A stretch of DNA of 64,000 nt from a virus. Positions 29,192 to 36,871 of the stretch are shown in pieces. The position numbers and the translations under genes were made by a program. The first letter of the stretch is position 1. The number at the start of each line of letters is the position of its first letter. The stretch covers positions 1 through 64,000 of IMG/VR virus record IMGVR_UViG_3300042449_000993. The stretch is one strand, 5' to 3'. The notes beneath the pieces were generated by a model. That model was not told the origin of the DNA, made no database searches, and saw only the letters and a program-made list of their open reading frames with translations.

Positions 29192-29878
29192 ATGTTTAAC
29201 CATATACACCATGATTTCCCCAAACTCTTGCAAGAGAACGTCGACGGCACTCGCTGTTATGTAACACCAACAGGGGAAAAGTATCCTTCTGTCACGACAG
29301 TTCTTTCTGATTATGGGAAAGAAGCAATTCTAGAATGGCGCAAGAGAGTCGGTGAAGCCAAAGCAAACGAAGTCTCTCGCAAAGCCACCACTCGAGGGAC
29401 TAGCGTCCACAAAGCACTCGAGATGTATCTTAAGAATGAGGACATCTCCTCTCTCGAAATGTTGCCGAACGTCAAGTCTCTTTTCGTTCGAATGAAGCAA
29501 GAAATAGATGCAAAGGTCAATAACATCCATTGCTTGGAAGATCGTTTGTTCTCTCACGAACTCAAACTTGCTGGAACCGTAGACTGTATTGCGGAACATA
29601 ACGGCATTCTTTCTGTGATCGACTTTAAGACTTCCGTTCGCCTCAAGAAGAAAGAAAACATCGGCAACTACTTTATGCAAGCCGCTGCCTATCGCCAGAT
29701 GTTCTACGAGATGACTGGTCTAGATGCCAAGCAAGTCATTATTCTGATTGGTGTTGATACGGCGAACTTTTGCCAAACTCTTGTCGTAAAAGAGGATGAG
29801 TTAGAACTCCACAAGCAAGAATTACTGAAATACATCGAGGCATATCGAACCAAGAATAATTTGCCCTTGCTTGCGTAA
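29192..29878 (+). CDS. MGME1/RecB-like exonuclease (PD-(D/E)XK)
   Basis: 228 residues. TTRGTSVHKALEMYL (motif I His), ELKLAGTVDCIAEHNG (catalytic Asp), VIDFKTSV (Asp-x-Lys) and NYFMQAAAYRQMFYEM (Gln motif) give the RecB/Cas4-type nuclease core in correct order. Homologues in T4-like cyanophages are annotated as MGME1-like exonuclease. Probably acts in host DNA degradation, recombination or replication fork processing. Confidence 0.88.
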   Translation: MFNHIHHDFPKLLQENVDGTRCYVTPTGEKYPSVTTVLSDYGKEAILEWRKRVGEAKANEVSRKATTRGTSVHKALEMYLKNEDISSLEMLPNVKSLFVRMKQEIDAKVNNIHCLEDRLFSHELKLAGTVDCIAEHNGILSVIDFKTSVRLKKKENIGNYFMQAAAYRQMFYEMTGLDAKQVIILIGVDTANFCQTLVVKEDELELHKQELLKYIEAYRTKNNLPLLA

Positions 29879-29889
29879 TGTAGTACAAT
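29861..29889 (+). promoter_or_regulatory. Promoter TTGCCC-17-TACAAT
   Basis: -35 TTGCCC (29861-29866) lies within the end of the exonuclease gene; -10 TACAAT (29884-29889); spacer 17. Precedes the exported protein at 29913. Confidence 0.65.
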
Positions 29890-29912
29890 ATATCTGTCTT
29901 TTGGAGAATTAA

Positions 29913-30314
29913 ATGAAATGTATTCCTGTTATAATTGCAAGCCTTCTTCTTGGCTTCTCAAGCACCGTCGCAAACACCCAAAGTACGGAACAAGTGTTGG
30001 GTGCAATTGCTGGCGGCGCACTTGGCAGCACTATTGGAGACGGTGATGGGCAAAAGGCTGCTACAGTCATTGGAGCCATTATCGGTTATCGTATGGGTGA
30101 GCGTGTATTGCGTTCTGATGAACATCGTGATTTTATGAGATTGGATCAAAATGATTTTCGTCGCTGGTGTCGTTCTGAAGTTCCGCATCGCTATGAGCAA
30201 TATTCAAATCTTCGTGATCGATGGATTGCTGGATGCGTAACTCGTTTACAACGTCAACAACGCGAACTTGAAAGACAAGCATTTGAGGATGGATTAAATG
30301 GATCTGCCAATTAA
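29913..30314 (+). CDS. Exported glycine-zipper protein
   Basis: 133 residues. N-terminal signal peptide (MKCIPVIIASLLLGFSSTVA), then a glycine-zipper region GAIAGGALGSTIGDGDGQKA and ATVIGAIIGYRMGERV resembling the 17-kDa antigen/YMGG zipper family that sits in or spans the periplasmic side of membranes. The C-terminal half is basic/polar with two Cys. It may disturb or cap the envelope. TTTTGGAG is a good ribosome binding site. Confidence 0.75.
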   Translation: MKCIPVIIASLLLGFSSTVANTQSTEQVLGAIAGGALGSTIGDGDGQKAATVIGAIIGYRMGERVLRSDEHRDFMRLDQNDFRRWCRSEVPHRYEQYSNLRDRWIAGCVTRLQRQQRELERQAFEDGLNGSAN

Positions 30315-30462
30315 TATTGATGAATTGCGTGATGTTGTAATTGCTCTTCAAAAAGACAATCAACTTGAACTTGCTGATCGCCTCAAACTTGTTGAGCAAT
30401 TAATTATCGAAGGCAAGCCATACAAGAAAATTCTTCGCGAAGAGTATGGGATTGTGGCGTGA
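30298..30462 (+). CDS. Small helical hypothetical protein
   Basis: 54 residues, MDLPINIDELRDVVIALQKD, then LADRLKLVEQLIIEGKPYKK, an all-helical pattern. Starts inside the 3' end of the glycine-zipper gene and its stop overlaps the next GTG. Function unknown. Confidence 0.65.
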   Translation: MDLPINIDELRDVVIALQKDNQLELADRLKLVEQLIIEGKPYKKILREEYGIVA

Positions 30463-30812
30463 CTTTTGATCAAATCATTTGGACGTTTTCCCTTTGGGCT
30501 TTTTTAATCGGAACTGTCTACGCTCTCACAGGATGGCAAAAAATTATTGATTGTTACCACATGTGGTTCACTCGAGAATATTGGAAGCCATATAATATTG
30601 TTGAGGCTGCAAGTTGGTTCGCAAAAGCAATCATTATTATTCCTGGGCTCGTATTTGGAATACAAATCTGGTGGCTCTATTTTTTTGCTTTGCTAACTAG
30701 TTTGACATTGATTTGGGCATCAAATGAAAAACTTCTCCCAACATTGGTTGGATTTAACACTCTTTGGGTTTGGTTGGCAGTTGCAGTTATCGTACAAAAT
30801 TTAATCAATTAA
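30459..30812 (+). CDS. Multi-pass membrane protein
   Basis: 117 residues from a GTG that overlaps the previous stop. About four hydrophobic segments (IIWTFSLWAFLIGTVYALTG, AKAIIIIPGLVFGIQIWWLY, FFALLTSLTLIW, LWVWLAVAVIVQNLI) with many Trp. An integral inner-membrane protein of unknown function. Co-transcribed with the exported protein, so both may act on the envelope. Confidence 0.65.
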   Translation: MTFDQIIWTFSLWAFLIGTVYALTGWQKIIDCYHMWFTREYWKPYNIVEAASWFAKAIIIIPGLVFGIQIWWLYFFALLTSLTLIWASNEKLLPTLVGFNTLWVWLAVAVIVQNLIN

Positions 30813-30890
30813 TTTTACCTATCATTTCGATTAAATTAATTTATCGCAAAAACGATGAATTGTAGTAGCATTTTGCATATATACGTTTGT

Positions 30891-30912
30891 GTATAGGTTT
30901 CGTATAGGTTTT
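30891..30912 (+). repeat. Direct repeat GTATAGGTTT in leader of peroxiredoxin operon
   Basis: GTATAGGTTT at 30891-30900 and GTATAGGTTTT at 30902-30912, one helical turn apart, just before the ribosome binding site of the peroxiredoxin gene. A possible operator; no clear promoter hexamers with correct spacing are seen here. Confidence 0.4.
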
Positions 30913-30932
30913 CATTATACAGGAGTTTGAAA

Positions 30933-31517
30933 ATGAATAGAATGAAGACAGTTGGAGATAAGGTAAAGAATTTCGCAGTTACTGGTGTCAAGCCAGGAGC
31001 ATTGACGCCAGATAATGCTTTTGAAACGATTACAGATCTTTCTTTTGAAGGTAAGTGGAAGGTCGTTGTGTTTTATCCAAAGGACTTCACCTTTGTTTGC
31101 CCAACAGAAATCGTTGCCTATGATAAGTTGAATTCAGACTTTGCTGACCGCGATGCGGTTCTTTTGATCGGTTCAACAGACAACGAGTTCTGTAAGTTGG
31201 CATGGAAGAATGCTCACGAAGATCTAAAGAAAACCACTTGCTGGTTCTTTGCTGATACAGCACGCGACCTTGAAGATGTTTGGGACGAAGATACACAAAG
31301 TCTGGTTCAACAACTTGGTGTATTCTACAAGCCAGCAGGTGCTGCTCTTCGTGCAACATTCATTGTCGATCCTGACAATATCATTCAGCATGTGACTGTG
31401 AATAATCTAAACGTCGGACGCAATCCAGAGGAAACACTTCGTATCCTCGATGCTTTGCAGACGGGTGAACTTTGCCAGTGCAATCGTCAGGTTGGTGAAG
31501 CAACTCTCTCAAAATAA
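30933..31517 (+). CDS. ahpC: AhpC-type 2-Cys peroxiredoxin
   Basis: 194 residues; ATG 30933 with AGGAG seven bases upstream. The peroxidatic site is YPKDFTFVCPTEI (Cys56). The C-terminal GELCQCNRQVGEATL carries the resolving cysteine, with CxC as in actinobacterial and alphaproteobacterial AhpC that work with AhpD. Full length. Reduces H2O2, alkyl peroxides and peroxynitrite. First gene of a redox cassette that includes its likely reductase AhpD. Confidence 0.93.
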   Translation: MNRMKTVGDKVKNFAVTGVKPGALTPDNAFETITDLSFEGKWKVVVFYPKDFTFVCPTEIVAYDKLNSDFADRDAVLLIGSTDNEFCKLAWKNAHEDLKKTTCWFFADTARDLEDVWDEDTQSLVQQLGVFYKPAGAALRATFIVDPDNIIQHVTVNNLNVGRNPEETLRILDALQTGELCQCNRQVGEATLSK

Positions 31518-31532
31518 AGGAAAGAAACTTAA

Positions 31533-31781
31533 ATGAAAAAACTAATCATTGGATTGATGATGTTATCTGCGCCAGCGATGGCTCAAGATCGTGTGGCTCA
31601 GTATGACTTTGACAAGGACGGCAAAGTTTCATTTGAAGATGTAAATCGTTATTGCACAGTATCAAAGGGTCTCTTTGATCGTGCTGATAAGGATGGTGAT
31701 GGCTTTTTAACAAATGCAGAAATGCGTCAAGCAAGACGTTATTTGTTTGATCGCTGCATGGAAGTACCAAAGGACGCTTAA
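31533..31781 (+). CDS. Exported EF-hand protein
   Basis: 82 residues. Signal peptide MKKLIIGLMMLSAPAMAQ with a likely AMA-QD cleavage. Two EF-hand loops: DFDKDGKVSFED and DKDGDGFLTNAE; the second is canonical at positions 1, 3, 5, 6, 8 and 12, the first ends in Asp. Predicted periplasmic calcium-binding protein. Its place between peroxiredoxin and rubredoxin-like genes is odd, since those act in the cytoplasm. Confidence 0.8.
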   Translation: MKKLIIGLMMLSAPAMAQDRVAQYDFDKDGKVSFEDVNRYCTVSKGLFDRADKDGDGFLTNAEMRQARRYLFDRCMEVPKDA

Positions 31782-31784
31782 TTT

Positions 31785-31937
31785 ATGTCTAACAAACAAG
31801 TCGATCATGTTTGCATTATTTGCGGATGGAAGTATGACGGTAGATATGGAGATTGGGAAAGTTTAACTGATGACTTTGAATGTCCAGAATGTCGCTCAGA
31901 GAAAGACTTGTTTGAAGAGAAGGAGATAAAAGAATGA
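31785..31937 (+). CDS. Rubredoxin-like (short) protein
   Basis: 50 residues. CIICGWKYDGRYGDW (Cys10, Cys13) and LTDDFECPECRSEKDLFE (Cys33, Cys36) follow the rubredoxin pattern CxxCGxxYD...DxFxCPxC...KxxFE. The inter-knuckle distance is about ten residues shorter than in classical rubredoxin. It may bind iron and carry electrons, or be a zinc ribbon. Its stop overlaps the AhpD start (ATGA). Confidence 0.65.
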   Translation: MSNKQVDHVCIICGWKYDGRYGDWESLTDDFECPECRSEKDLFEEKEIKE

Positions 31938-32446
31938 ATTGGGTCAATGTAGTTAAAGAAGGTCTACCAGATTACGCAAAAGATACAAAGTTGAATCTTG
32001 ATGCAGTGTTACTTCGCAGTTCCCTTGACCCATTGGTTGCGCAAGGATGCGCACTTGCAGCAGCATTTGCCGCAGGTAATTCTCGATTAGCAACAGCAAT
32101 CGACGCAGAGTTCGAGGACCGTAAGGAAGCGGACGCTGCGTTGACTGCTGCTGCAATTATGGCTCAAAATAATGTTTGGTATCCATACGTTGAAATGGCT
32201 GATGATCCTGCGCTTAAAGGATTGCCTGCATTACTTCGTATGAATGGAATTATTAATCACGGTGGCACTTCAAAGGTCAATTTTGAAGCATATTCTCTCG
32301 CTGCCTCAATCGTAGGCAAATGCCACTTCTGTGTAAAGGCGCACTATGATACTCTCAAGAAAGAGGGTATGACAGTTGAGCAACTCCGCGACGTCGGTCG
32401 TATTGCTGCAGTTGTCAATTCAGTCGCAAAAGTTCTTGCTGGCTAA
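31934..32446 (+). CDS. ahpD: AhpD-like alkylhydroperoxidase / AhpC reductase
   Basis: 170 residues, the full length of AhpD. The CMD-domain active site is SIVGKCHFCVKAHYDTLKKE, with CxxC (Cys130, Cys133) and His137, followed by EQLRDVGRIAAVVNSVAKVL. AhpD reduces oxidised AhpC through a lipoyl adaptor in mycobacteria. Four-base overlap with the rubredoxin-like gene suggests stoichiometric co-translation. Encoding both AhpC and AhpD in a phage is unusual. Confidence 0.88.
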   Translation: MNWVNVVKEGLPDYAKDTKLNLDAVLLRSSLDPLVAQGCALAAAFAAGNSRLATAIDAEFEDRKEADAALTAAAIMAQNNVWYPYVEMADDPALKGLPALLRMNGIINHGGTSKVNFEAYSLAASIVGKCHFCVKAHYDTLKKEGMTVEQLRDVGRIAAVVNSVAKVLAG

Positions 32447-32481
32447 ATAATACTACCTTTTTCTATTATTGGGAGTATAAT

Positions 32482-32640
32482 ATGTCTGAAGTGAAACAAT
32501 ATCCATGCGCATGCGGACGCAGTCCAACTGGCTATTGCGTTGGCTTGCATGCAATGACAACTGAGCAGTACAAGAGATATCTTGAGGAGCAGCAGAAGTC
32601 GTTGAATGAGCAAACCAAACCACAGTTTCTAATTGACTAA
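32482..32640 (+). CDS. CDGSH-like small iron-sulfur protein
   Basis: 52 residues. YPCACGRSPTGYCVGLH fits the CxCxxS...CxGxH ligand set of CDGSH 2Fe-2S domains (ligands Cys9, Cys11, Cys19, His23), with one residue fewer between Ser and the third Cys. The rest is a charged helix. GGGAG precedes the ATG. Similar short proteins occur in other phages. Probably part of the redox cassette; cluster binding is inferred. Confidence 0.6.
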   Translation: MSEVKQYPCACGRSPTGYCVGLHAMTTEQYKRYLEEQQKSLNEQTKPQFLID

Positions 32641-32651
32641 AGAATAATATT

Positions 32652-32801
32652 ATGAAGATTGAAGTGAATGAAAATACCGTTGAAGTGCATGTTGACAAAG
32701 AAGTCAGGAAAGAATTGACTGAACTCGGCATCGATGTTGACAAAGAAATTCAACAAGGTATTGAGCGGGGTTTGTCTGGACAAGTAATAGATCAAAAATA
32801 A
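32652..32801 (+). CDS. Small acidic hypothetical protein
   Basis: 49 residues, MKIEVNENTVEVHVDKEVRK, then a helix ending in QQGIERGLSGQ. One strand pair and a helix; unknown. It ends immediately before the tmRNA acceptor piece. Confidence 0.6.
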   Translation: MKIEVNENTVEVHVDKEVRKELTELGIDVDKEIQQGIERGLSGQVIDQK

Positions 32802-32802
32802 T

Positions 32803-33085
32803 GGTTGTAAACTGACAACTAAAGGTGTTCTGGACTCGGGTTCGACCCCCGACATCTCCACCAAATGCCCATCACCTCTGCAGTAATGTACGTGATGGCT
32901 ATCTGACGGGGATGAATTTGGCTTCGACAGGGCAAGTAATAACCTGACAGCAACCAGTGAGGCGACTGACTCAATCAGCGCAAAAAACGTAAATGCAAAC
33001 GATGATTCATTTACACCTATGGCTCTCGCTGCCTAATAAGCACATTGAGTACAAAGAGTTGACCGCTCGGTAACAGAAAGGTCTG
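32803..33085 (+). ncRNA. ssrA: Circularly permuted two-piece tmRNA (tag ANDDSFTPMALAA)
   Basis: The acceptor piece ends at 32863: T-arm TCGGG-TTCGACC-CCCGA (32836-32852), acceptor 3' strand CATCTCC, then ACCA. After a ~44-base spacer with a CCATCAC/GTGATGG hairpin, the coding piece starts at 32908 with GGGGATG, which pairs fully with CATCTCC and includes the G3-U70 alanine wobble. The D-loop-like GAATTTGGCTTCGACAGGG is conserved. CAGGGCA (32928-32934) pairs with TGTTCTG (32826-32832) as helix P2. The tag frame runs 32995-33033 and ends TAATAA: ANDDSFTPMALAA. The 3' half precedes the 5' half, as in alphaproteobacterial permuted ssrA. Exact outer ends are uncertain. Confidence 0.93.
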
Positions 33086-33115
33086 GGGTGGTGGTGCGAA
33101 CCACCACCCTTTTCT
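33086..33115 (+). terminator. Terminator of the tmRNA gene
   Basis: Perfect ten-bp stem GGGTGGTGGT/ACCACCACCC with GCGA loop (33086-33109) followed by TTTTC. Confidence 0.9.
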
Positions 33116-33143
33116 TTCCACTGCAATAATGGAGACTCGAAAC

Positions 33144-33782
33144 ATGAATGCAGTAGATATATTACATAATGTTGAAAAATATTTTGATCGCAATCACAAT
33201 TTGTTCTGTATGTGGGGTGGATTATTCTGCCTAATATTTTTCGGAATCTTTATACCATACAGAATGTTAGCAATACAAGAAGCATCCCTGACTGCTCAAC
33301 TGTCAGCATATCAAACTCAGAATACATATCTTGCTACCCAAGTCAATGATATGTCTCGCGAGATGAAATTCTTGCAACTCAGTTATGACGAAAAGCAAAA
33401 AGTCATGCGAGAGGTCGATTGCCTTGCGAAGAACATTTACTTCGAAGCAAAGGGCGAACCACGGGCTGGTAAAATTGCAGTTGCTGAAGTGACGATGAAT
33501 CGCGTCAAGAGCAAGCAATTCCCTCGTTCTGTTTGTGGTGTCGTCTATCAAAAGACTAAAGGTACTTGCCAATTTTCTTGGGTGTGTGAAGGCAAGAAAG
33601 CAATTATCAATCGTGCGGCATGGAAAGAGTCCTTGCAAATTGCAGAGACTATATTGATTTTAGACAGGAAGTATGGTATAATTGGATCTGCAAAGTATTT
33701 TCACGCAGATTATGTTGATCCTTCTTGGGCAGAAAAGAAGAAATTGATTCGCAAGATTGGCAATCATATATTTTATCATTGA
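33144..33782 (+). CDS. Membrane-anchored SleB/CwlJ-type cell-wall hydrolase
   Basis: 212 residues from ATG 33144, with GGAG nine bases upstream; ATG 33129 lacks one. N-terminal transmembrane helix (WGGLFCLIFFGIFIPYRML), a coiled-coil stalk, then the Hydrolase_2 (SleB) domain LAKNIYFEAKGEPRAGKIAV, VTMNRVKSKQFP, CQFSWVCEG. It cleaves peptidoglycan. The uncleaved anchor resembles signal-anchor-release endolysins, so it may be the lysis enzyme or an infection-time wall remodeller. Confidence 0.85.
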   Translation: MNAVDILHNVEKYFDRNHNLFCMWGGLFCLIFFGIFIPYRMLAIQEASLTAQLSAYQTQNTYLATQVNDMSREMKFLQLSYDEKQKVMREVDCLAKNIYFEAKGEPRAGKIAVAEVTMNRVKSKQFPRSVCGVVYQKTKGTCQFSWVCEGKKAIINRAAWKESLQIAETILILDRKYGIIGSAKYFHADYVDPSWAEKKKLIRKIGNHIFYH

Positions 33783-33788
33783 GGTTCT

Positions 33789-34811
33789 ATGAGAATCATT
33801 GAAGACGTTAAGTTGGACTATAAAGATGTCCTCATCACTCCGAAACGATCTAGTCTTTCTTCAAGAAGCGAAGTAAATCTAGAAAGAACATTTACTTTCA
33901 GAAGTGGCAATAGTTGGAAAGGTGTTCCAATTATTGCTGCCAACATGGATGGTGTTGGTACTTTCGAAATGGATTTAGAGTTCGCCAAACATAATTGTTT
34001 GGTTGCTTTGACTAAACATTATGGTGCGCCTGAATTAATTAGTCACTTTACGCGAAGATTAGATAGCACCATTTATTCTCTTGGCACTTCCAGTGAAGAT
34101 TTAAAGAAATTCGATGATGTATACAATACCGTTGGAAATCGATACATGAGAGTTTGTATTGATGTTGCGAATGGTTACACACAAGCCTTTGTAAATTTCG
34201 TTCGCCATTTCCGCGACCGTTATCCTTATGTTGTATTGATGGCAGGTAATGTCGTCACACCAGAAATGACAGAAGAACTAATTCTCGCAGGTGTTGACAT
34301 CGTGAAGGTTGGTATTGGTCCTGGTTCTGTTTGCACTACACGCAAAAAGACAGGCGTCGGCTACCCGCAGTTGAGTGCGGTTATCGAGTGTGCTGATGCT
34401 GCTCATGGTCTCAAGGGTCACATCATAGCGGATGGAGGGTGTTCCGTTCCTGGAGACGTAGTGAAAGCATTTGCTGCGGGAGCCGATTTCGTGATGCTTG
34501 GTGGAATGTTGGCAGGTCACAAGGAAGGTGGTGCATCACCACTTGGTGGAAATAAATTCTACGGCATGAGTTCTGATACTGCAATGGATTTACATAATGG
34601 TGGTGTTGCTAATTACAGAGCATCTGAAGGCAAGACCGTAGAGATTCCATATCGTGGCGAGGTGAAACTTACGATGCAAGATATTTTGGGTGGACTTCGT
34701 TCGGCATGTACTTATGTGGGGGCAAGTGAATTGAAAGAACTGAGCAAGCGAACTACTTTTGTTCGTGTGACTCAGCAATTGAACAATTCCTTGAGTGCAT
34801 ATGAGGTCTAA
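33789..34811 (+). CDS. guaC: GMP reductase (IMPDH/GMPR family)
   Basis: 340 residues, no CBS domains. [54 protein letters not shown] (catalytic Cys182) and [20 protein letters not shown] match GMP reductase rather than IMP dehydrogenase. Converts GMP to IMP with NADPH, shifting purines toward A. An apparently complete host-like enzyme in the replication region of the phage. Starts 6 bases after the hydrolase stop. Confidence 0.88.
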   Translation: MRIIEDVKLDYKDVLITPKRSSLSSRSEVNLERTFTFRSGNSWKGVPIIAANMDGVGTFEMDLEFAKHNCLVALTKHYGAPELISHFTRRLDSTIYSLGTSSEDLKKFDDVYNTVGNRYMRVCIDVANGYTQAFVNFVRHFRDRYPYVVLMAGNVVTPEMTEELILAGVDIVKVGIGPGSVCTTRKKTGVGYPQLSAVIECADAAHGLKGHIIADGGCSVPGDVVKAFAAGADFVMLGGMLAGHKEGGASPLGGNKFYGMSSDTAMDLHNGGVANYRASEGKTVEIPYRGEVKLTMQDILGGLRSACTYVGASELKELSKRTTFVRVTQQLNNSLSAYEV

Positions 34812-34815
34812 TAGA

Positions 34816-35037
34816 ATGGCAAGCCGCGAAGAAAAGAATAACTTCTCTATGATGATTATGAACTTGGCAATTTCAGAAAAGATTGATCATATGGATGCAA
34901 TCACTTCATATTGTGAAAGAAATAATCTAGAAATTGAAGTTGCTGCTACACTAATTAATGATTCTCTTAAAAGCATCATTCAAGGTGAAGCAATGGAGTT
35001 ACGATTCTTACCGAGATCAAGTAAGTTGCCTTTGTGA
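34816..35037 (+). CDS. gp33-like late transcription factor
   Basis: 73 residues. NFSMMIMNLAISEKIDHMDA, ITSYCERNNLEIEVAATLIN and a KLPL end match the short T4-like gp33 family, which bridges RNA polymerase and the sliding clamp at late promoters. It agrees with TATAAATA boxes seen before gp25 and gp4. No gp55 or gp45 lies in this window. The stop overlaps the next GTG. Confidence 0.7.
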   Translation: MASREEKNNFSMMIMNLAISEKIDHMDAITSYCERNNLEIEVAATLINDSLKSIIQGEAMELRFLPRSSKLPL

Positions 35038-35627
35038 GTAATGTGAAGATAGAAAATTTTTTCCCCACATCAGTGTATGTGGCGGAAGATGTAGAACTGG
35101 CAGATATGATGCTGCCACTTGCGAAAAAATATCTCAGCGACGAAAGGTACGCAGCATCTACTATCTTCAAATACAAAAGCACATTCAACTATGACCCAAG
35201 TAAAAGTATTGGGAATTTAGAAGAATTTGGTTTATATAATTCTTTTATATGCGATCATGTTCAAAACTTTAACAGAATTAAGGGTTATGATCTGATGAAT
35301 ATAAAATCAATCACAACCTTTGCGAGCGAAATGGTAAAAGATGACGAGCATCTGCCTCACTTCCACCCAAACTGTTCATACTCAAGTGTATTTTATTTGC
35401 AAACGCCCGAAGGATCTTCACCAATATGCTTTGATGATTCTAGACCACATCATAGATTTATTAACAAACCAATCATAAGACATACCATGCATAATGCAAA
35501 GATATTCTCGATTCCTCCTAAAAAGGGAATGTTATTAATATTCGATGCATGGATTGAGCACTTTGTGCCGAAGAATAATTGCGCAGAAGGTAGAATTACT
35601 CTAGTCTCAAACATTTCAGATATTTAA
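35034..35627 (+). CDS. 2OG-Fe(II) oxygenase (TIGR02466-like)
   Basis: 197 residues from a GTG overlapping the gp33 stop. FFPTSVYVAE at the N-terminus, HLPHFHPNCSYSSVFYLQTP (HxH ligands), MLLIFDAWIEHFVPKNN (distal His) and GRITLVSNIS (Arg) complete a typical member. Located between gp33 and gp59, away from the main oxygenase group. Substrate unknown. Confidence 0.82.
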   Translation: MSNVKIENFFPTSVYVAEDVELADMMLPLAKKYLSDERYAASTIFKYKSTFNYDPSKSIGNLEEFGLYNSFICDHVQNFNRIKGYDLMNIKSITTFASEMVKDDEHLPHFHPNCSYSSVFYLQTPEGSSPICFDDSRPHHRFINKPIIRHTMHNAKIFSIPPKKGMLLIFDAWIEHFVPKNNCAEGRITLVSNISDI

Positions 35628-35630
35628 ATC

Positions 35631-36233
35631 ATGAACGGTTACGATTTGTATTGCATCTATCAAGCCATCAAGCTGCACTTCACGTCAGAGAGTTATAACT
35701 TCTTTCAATATGATGGCAAAACTCGAGTATCAGTAGATGCATTTCAAAAACGTCGTGACAAGTTTCTATTCCACCGCCTTGCGCGGAAGTATCGCGACGA
35801 TGAAATGGTTCCATTTCTGGTTGCTAATTTTGTACACAGTGATGATAATTGGACCAAGTCATTGCTTGAAGACCAGGCTGAAGAAACTTATAGGGATTGG
35901 AAACGAACCACCGATTCCATGAGCAAAATCTATATTGAAGATTTACAAAAGATTTGCCCTGATCCGAAAGAGTTTAACAATCTATTTAAAGTTGAAGATG
36001 GACAATTTCCAAAATTGTTAGTGGCATTTCTCCAAAAAGATGTAACGATTGAGACTCTTGTGATTCTGAATAACATCTTCAACTTTATCCAAATTTGGGA
36101 CAAGAAGATTTCAGATGATATCATCTATCCCAAAGTGTCAAGAAAGGTGCGCAAGTATGGTGCCTTCTTGAATGTGAACGTTGATAAGTATAAAACACTA
36201 ACTAAAGATTATTTGGTGAATCATGCGCCTTAA
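35631..36233 (+). CDS. gp59-like replicative helicase loader
   Basis: 200 residues. GYDLYCIYQAIKLHFTSESY, NFFQYDGKTRVSVDAFQKRR and KFLFHRLARKY reproduce the N-terminal signature of T4 gp59, which loads gp41 helicase on gp32-coated DNA. All-helical, about the T4 length (217). Close to the gp32 gene, as expected. Confidence 0.85.
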   Translation: MNGYDLYCIYQAIKLHFTSESYNFFQYDGKTRVSVDAFQKRRDKFLFHRLARKYRDDEMVPFLVANFVHSDDNWTKSLLEDQAEETYRDWKRTTDSMSKIYIEDLQKICPDPKEFNNLFKVEDGQFPKLLVAFLQKDVTIETLVILNNIFNFIQIWDKKISDDIIYPKVSRKVRKYGAFLNVNVDKYKTLTKDYLVNHAP

Positions 36234-36870
36234 GATCTATCAATCTTTCTTCATGGGACAGCAGTTCGCTTCTCTAGATAAAATGTTCATTCCATATAAC
36301 AATATGGCTAATGATAAACCAGAACTTCGAGAATATCCAATCATACTTGATCTTTATTCTAAGAATAGACATTTTGATGGATATTGGGGGATGCTGAGTT
36401 GGAGATTTGCAGAAAAAACAAAAATTTCTGGCAAGCAACTCTATGATTCAATTTTAAATAATCCAGATTATGACGTTTATCATGTTAATCCATTTTTTGA
36501 TGAGGTGACTAAATTTTCTAATCCCTTTACTCAAGGCGACTGTCATCATCCTGGAATGATTGATTTCACAAACCGTCTTTTAAACAAAATGGGATATGAT
36601 ATTGATATAAACAAAGAACATTTTGAAAAAGATAATTTCATATATTGTTCTTACTACATTGGTAACAACAAATTTTGGGATCAATGGATTGTATTCTTAG
36701 AAACAGCAATCACAATAGCAAATAATGATCTTGAGTTAAATGCTTATTTGTATAATACAGGCACTAACTATAGAGAACGAATAACAATAAATTTTCCATT
36801 TGTTATCGAAAGATTGGTAAATTTATTTTTGTTCATATATAAAAGTGAATACAAAATTAAAAGATTGTGA
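36223..36870 (+). CDS. Conserved protein of unknown function
   Basis: 215 residues, overlapping gp59 by 11 bases. YQSFFMGQQFASLDKMFIPY, then GYWGMLSWRFAEKTKISG, YDVYHVNPFFDE and GDCHHPGMIDFTNRLL. This set of Tyr/Trp/His motifs resembles proteins found beside glycosyltransferases in bacterial polysaccharide clusters, but I cannot name a family. Intact and soluble apart from a hydrophobic C-terminal helix. Confidence 0.6.
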   Translation: MRLKIYQSFFMGQQFASLDKMFIPYNNMANDKPELREYPIILDLYSKNRHFDGYWGMLSWRFAEKTKISGKQLYDSILNNPDYDVYHVNPFFDEVTKFSNPFTQGDCHHPGMIDFTNRLLNKMGYDIDINKEHFEKDNFIYCSYYIGNNKFWDQWIVFLETAITIANNDLELNAYLYNTGTNYRERITINFPFVIERLVNLFLFIYKSEYKIKRL

Positions 36871-36871
36871 T

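Noticed and set aside
32864-32907. Possible regulatory hairpin (CCATCAC/GTGATGG)
   Set aside because: Explained as the spacer between the two tmRNA pieces, removed in processing.
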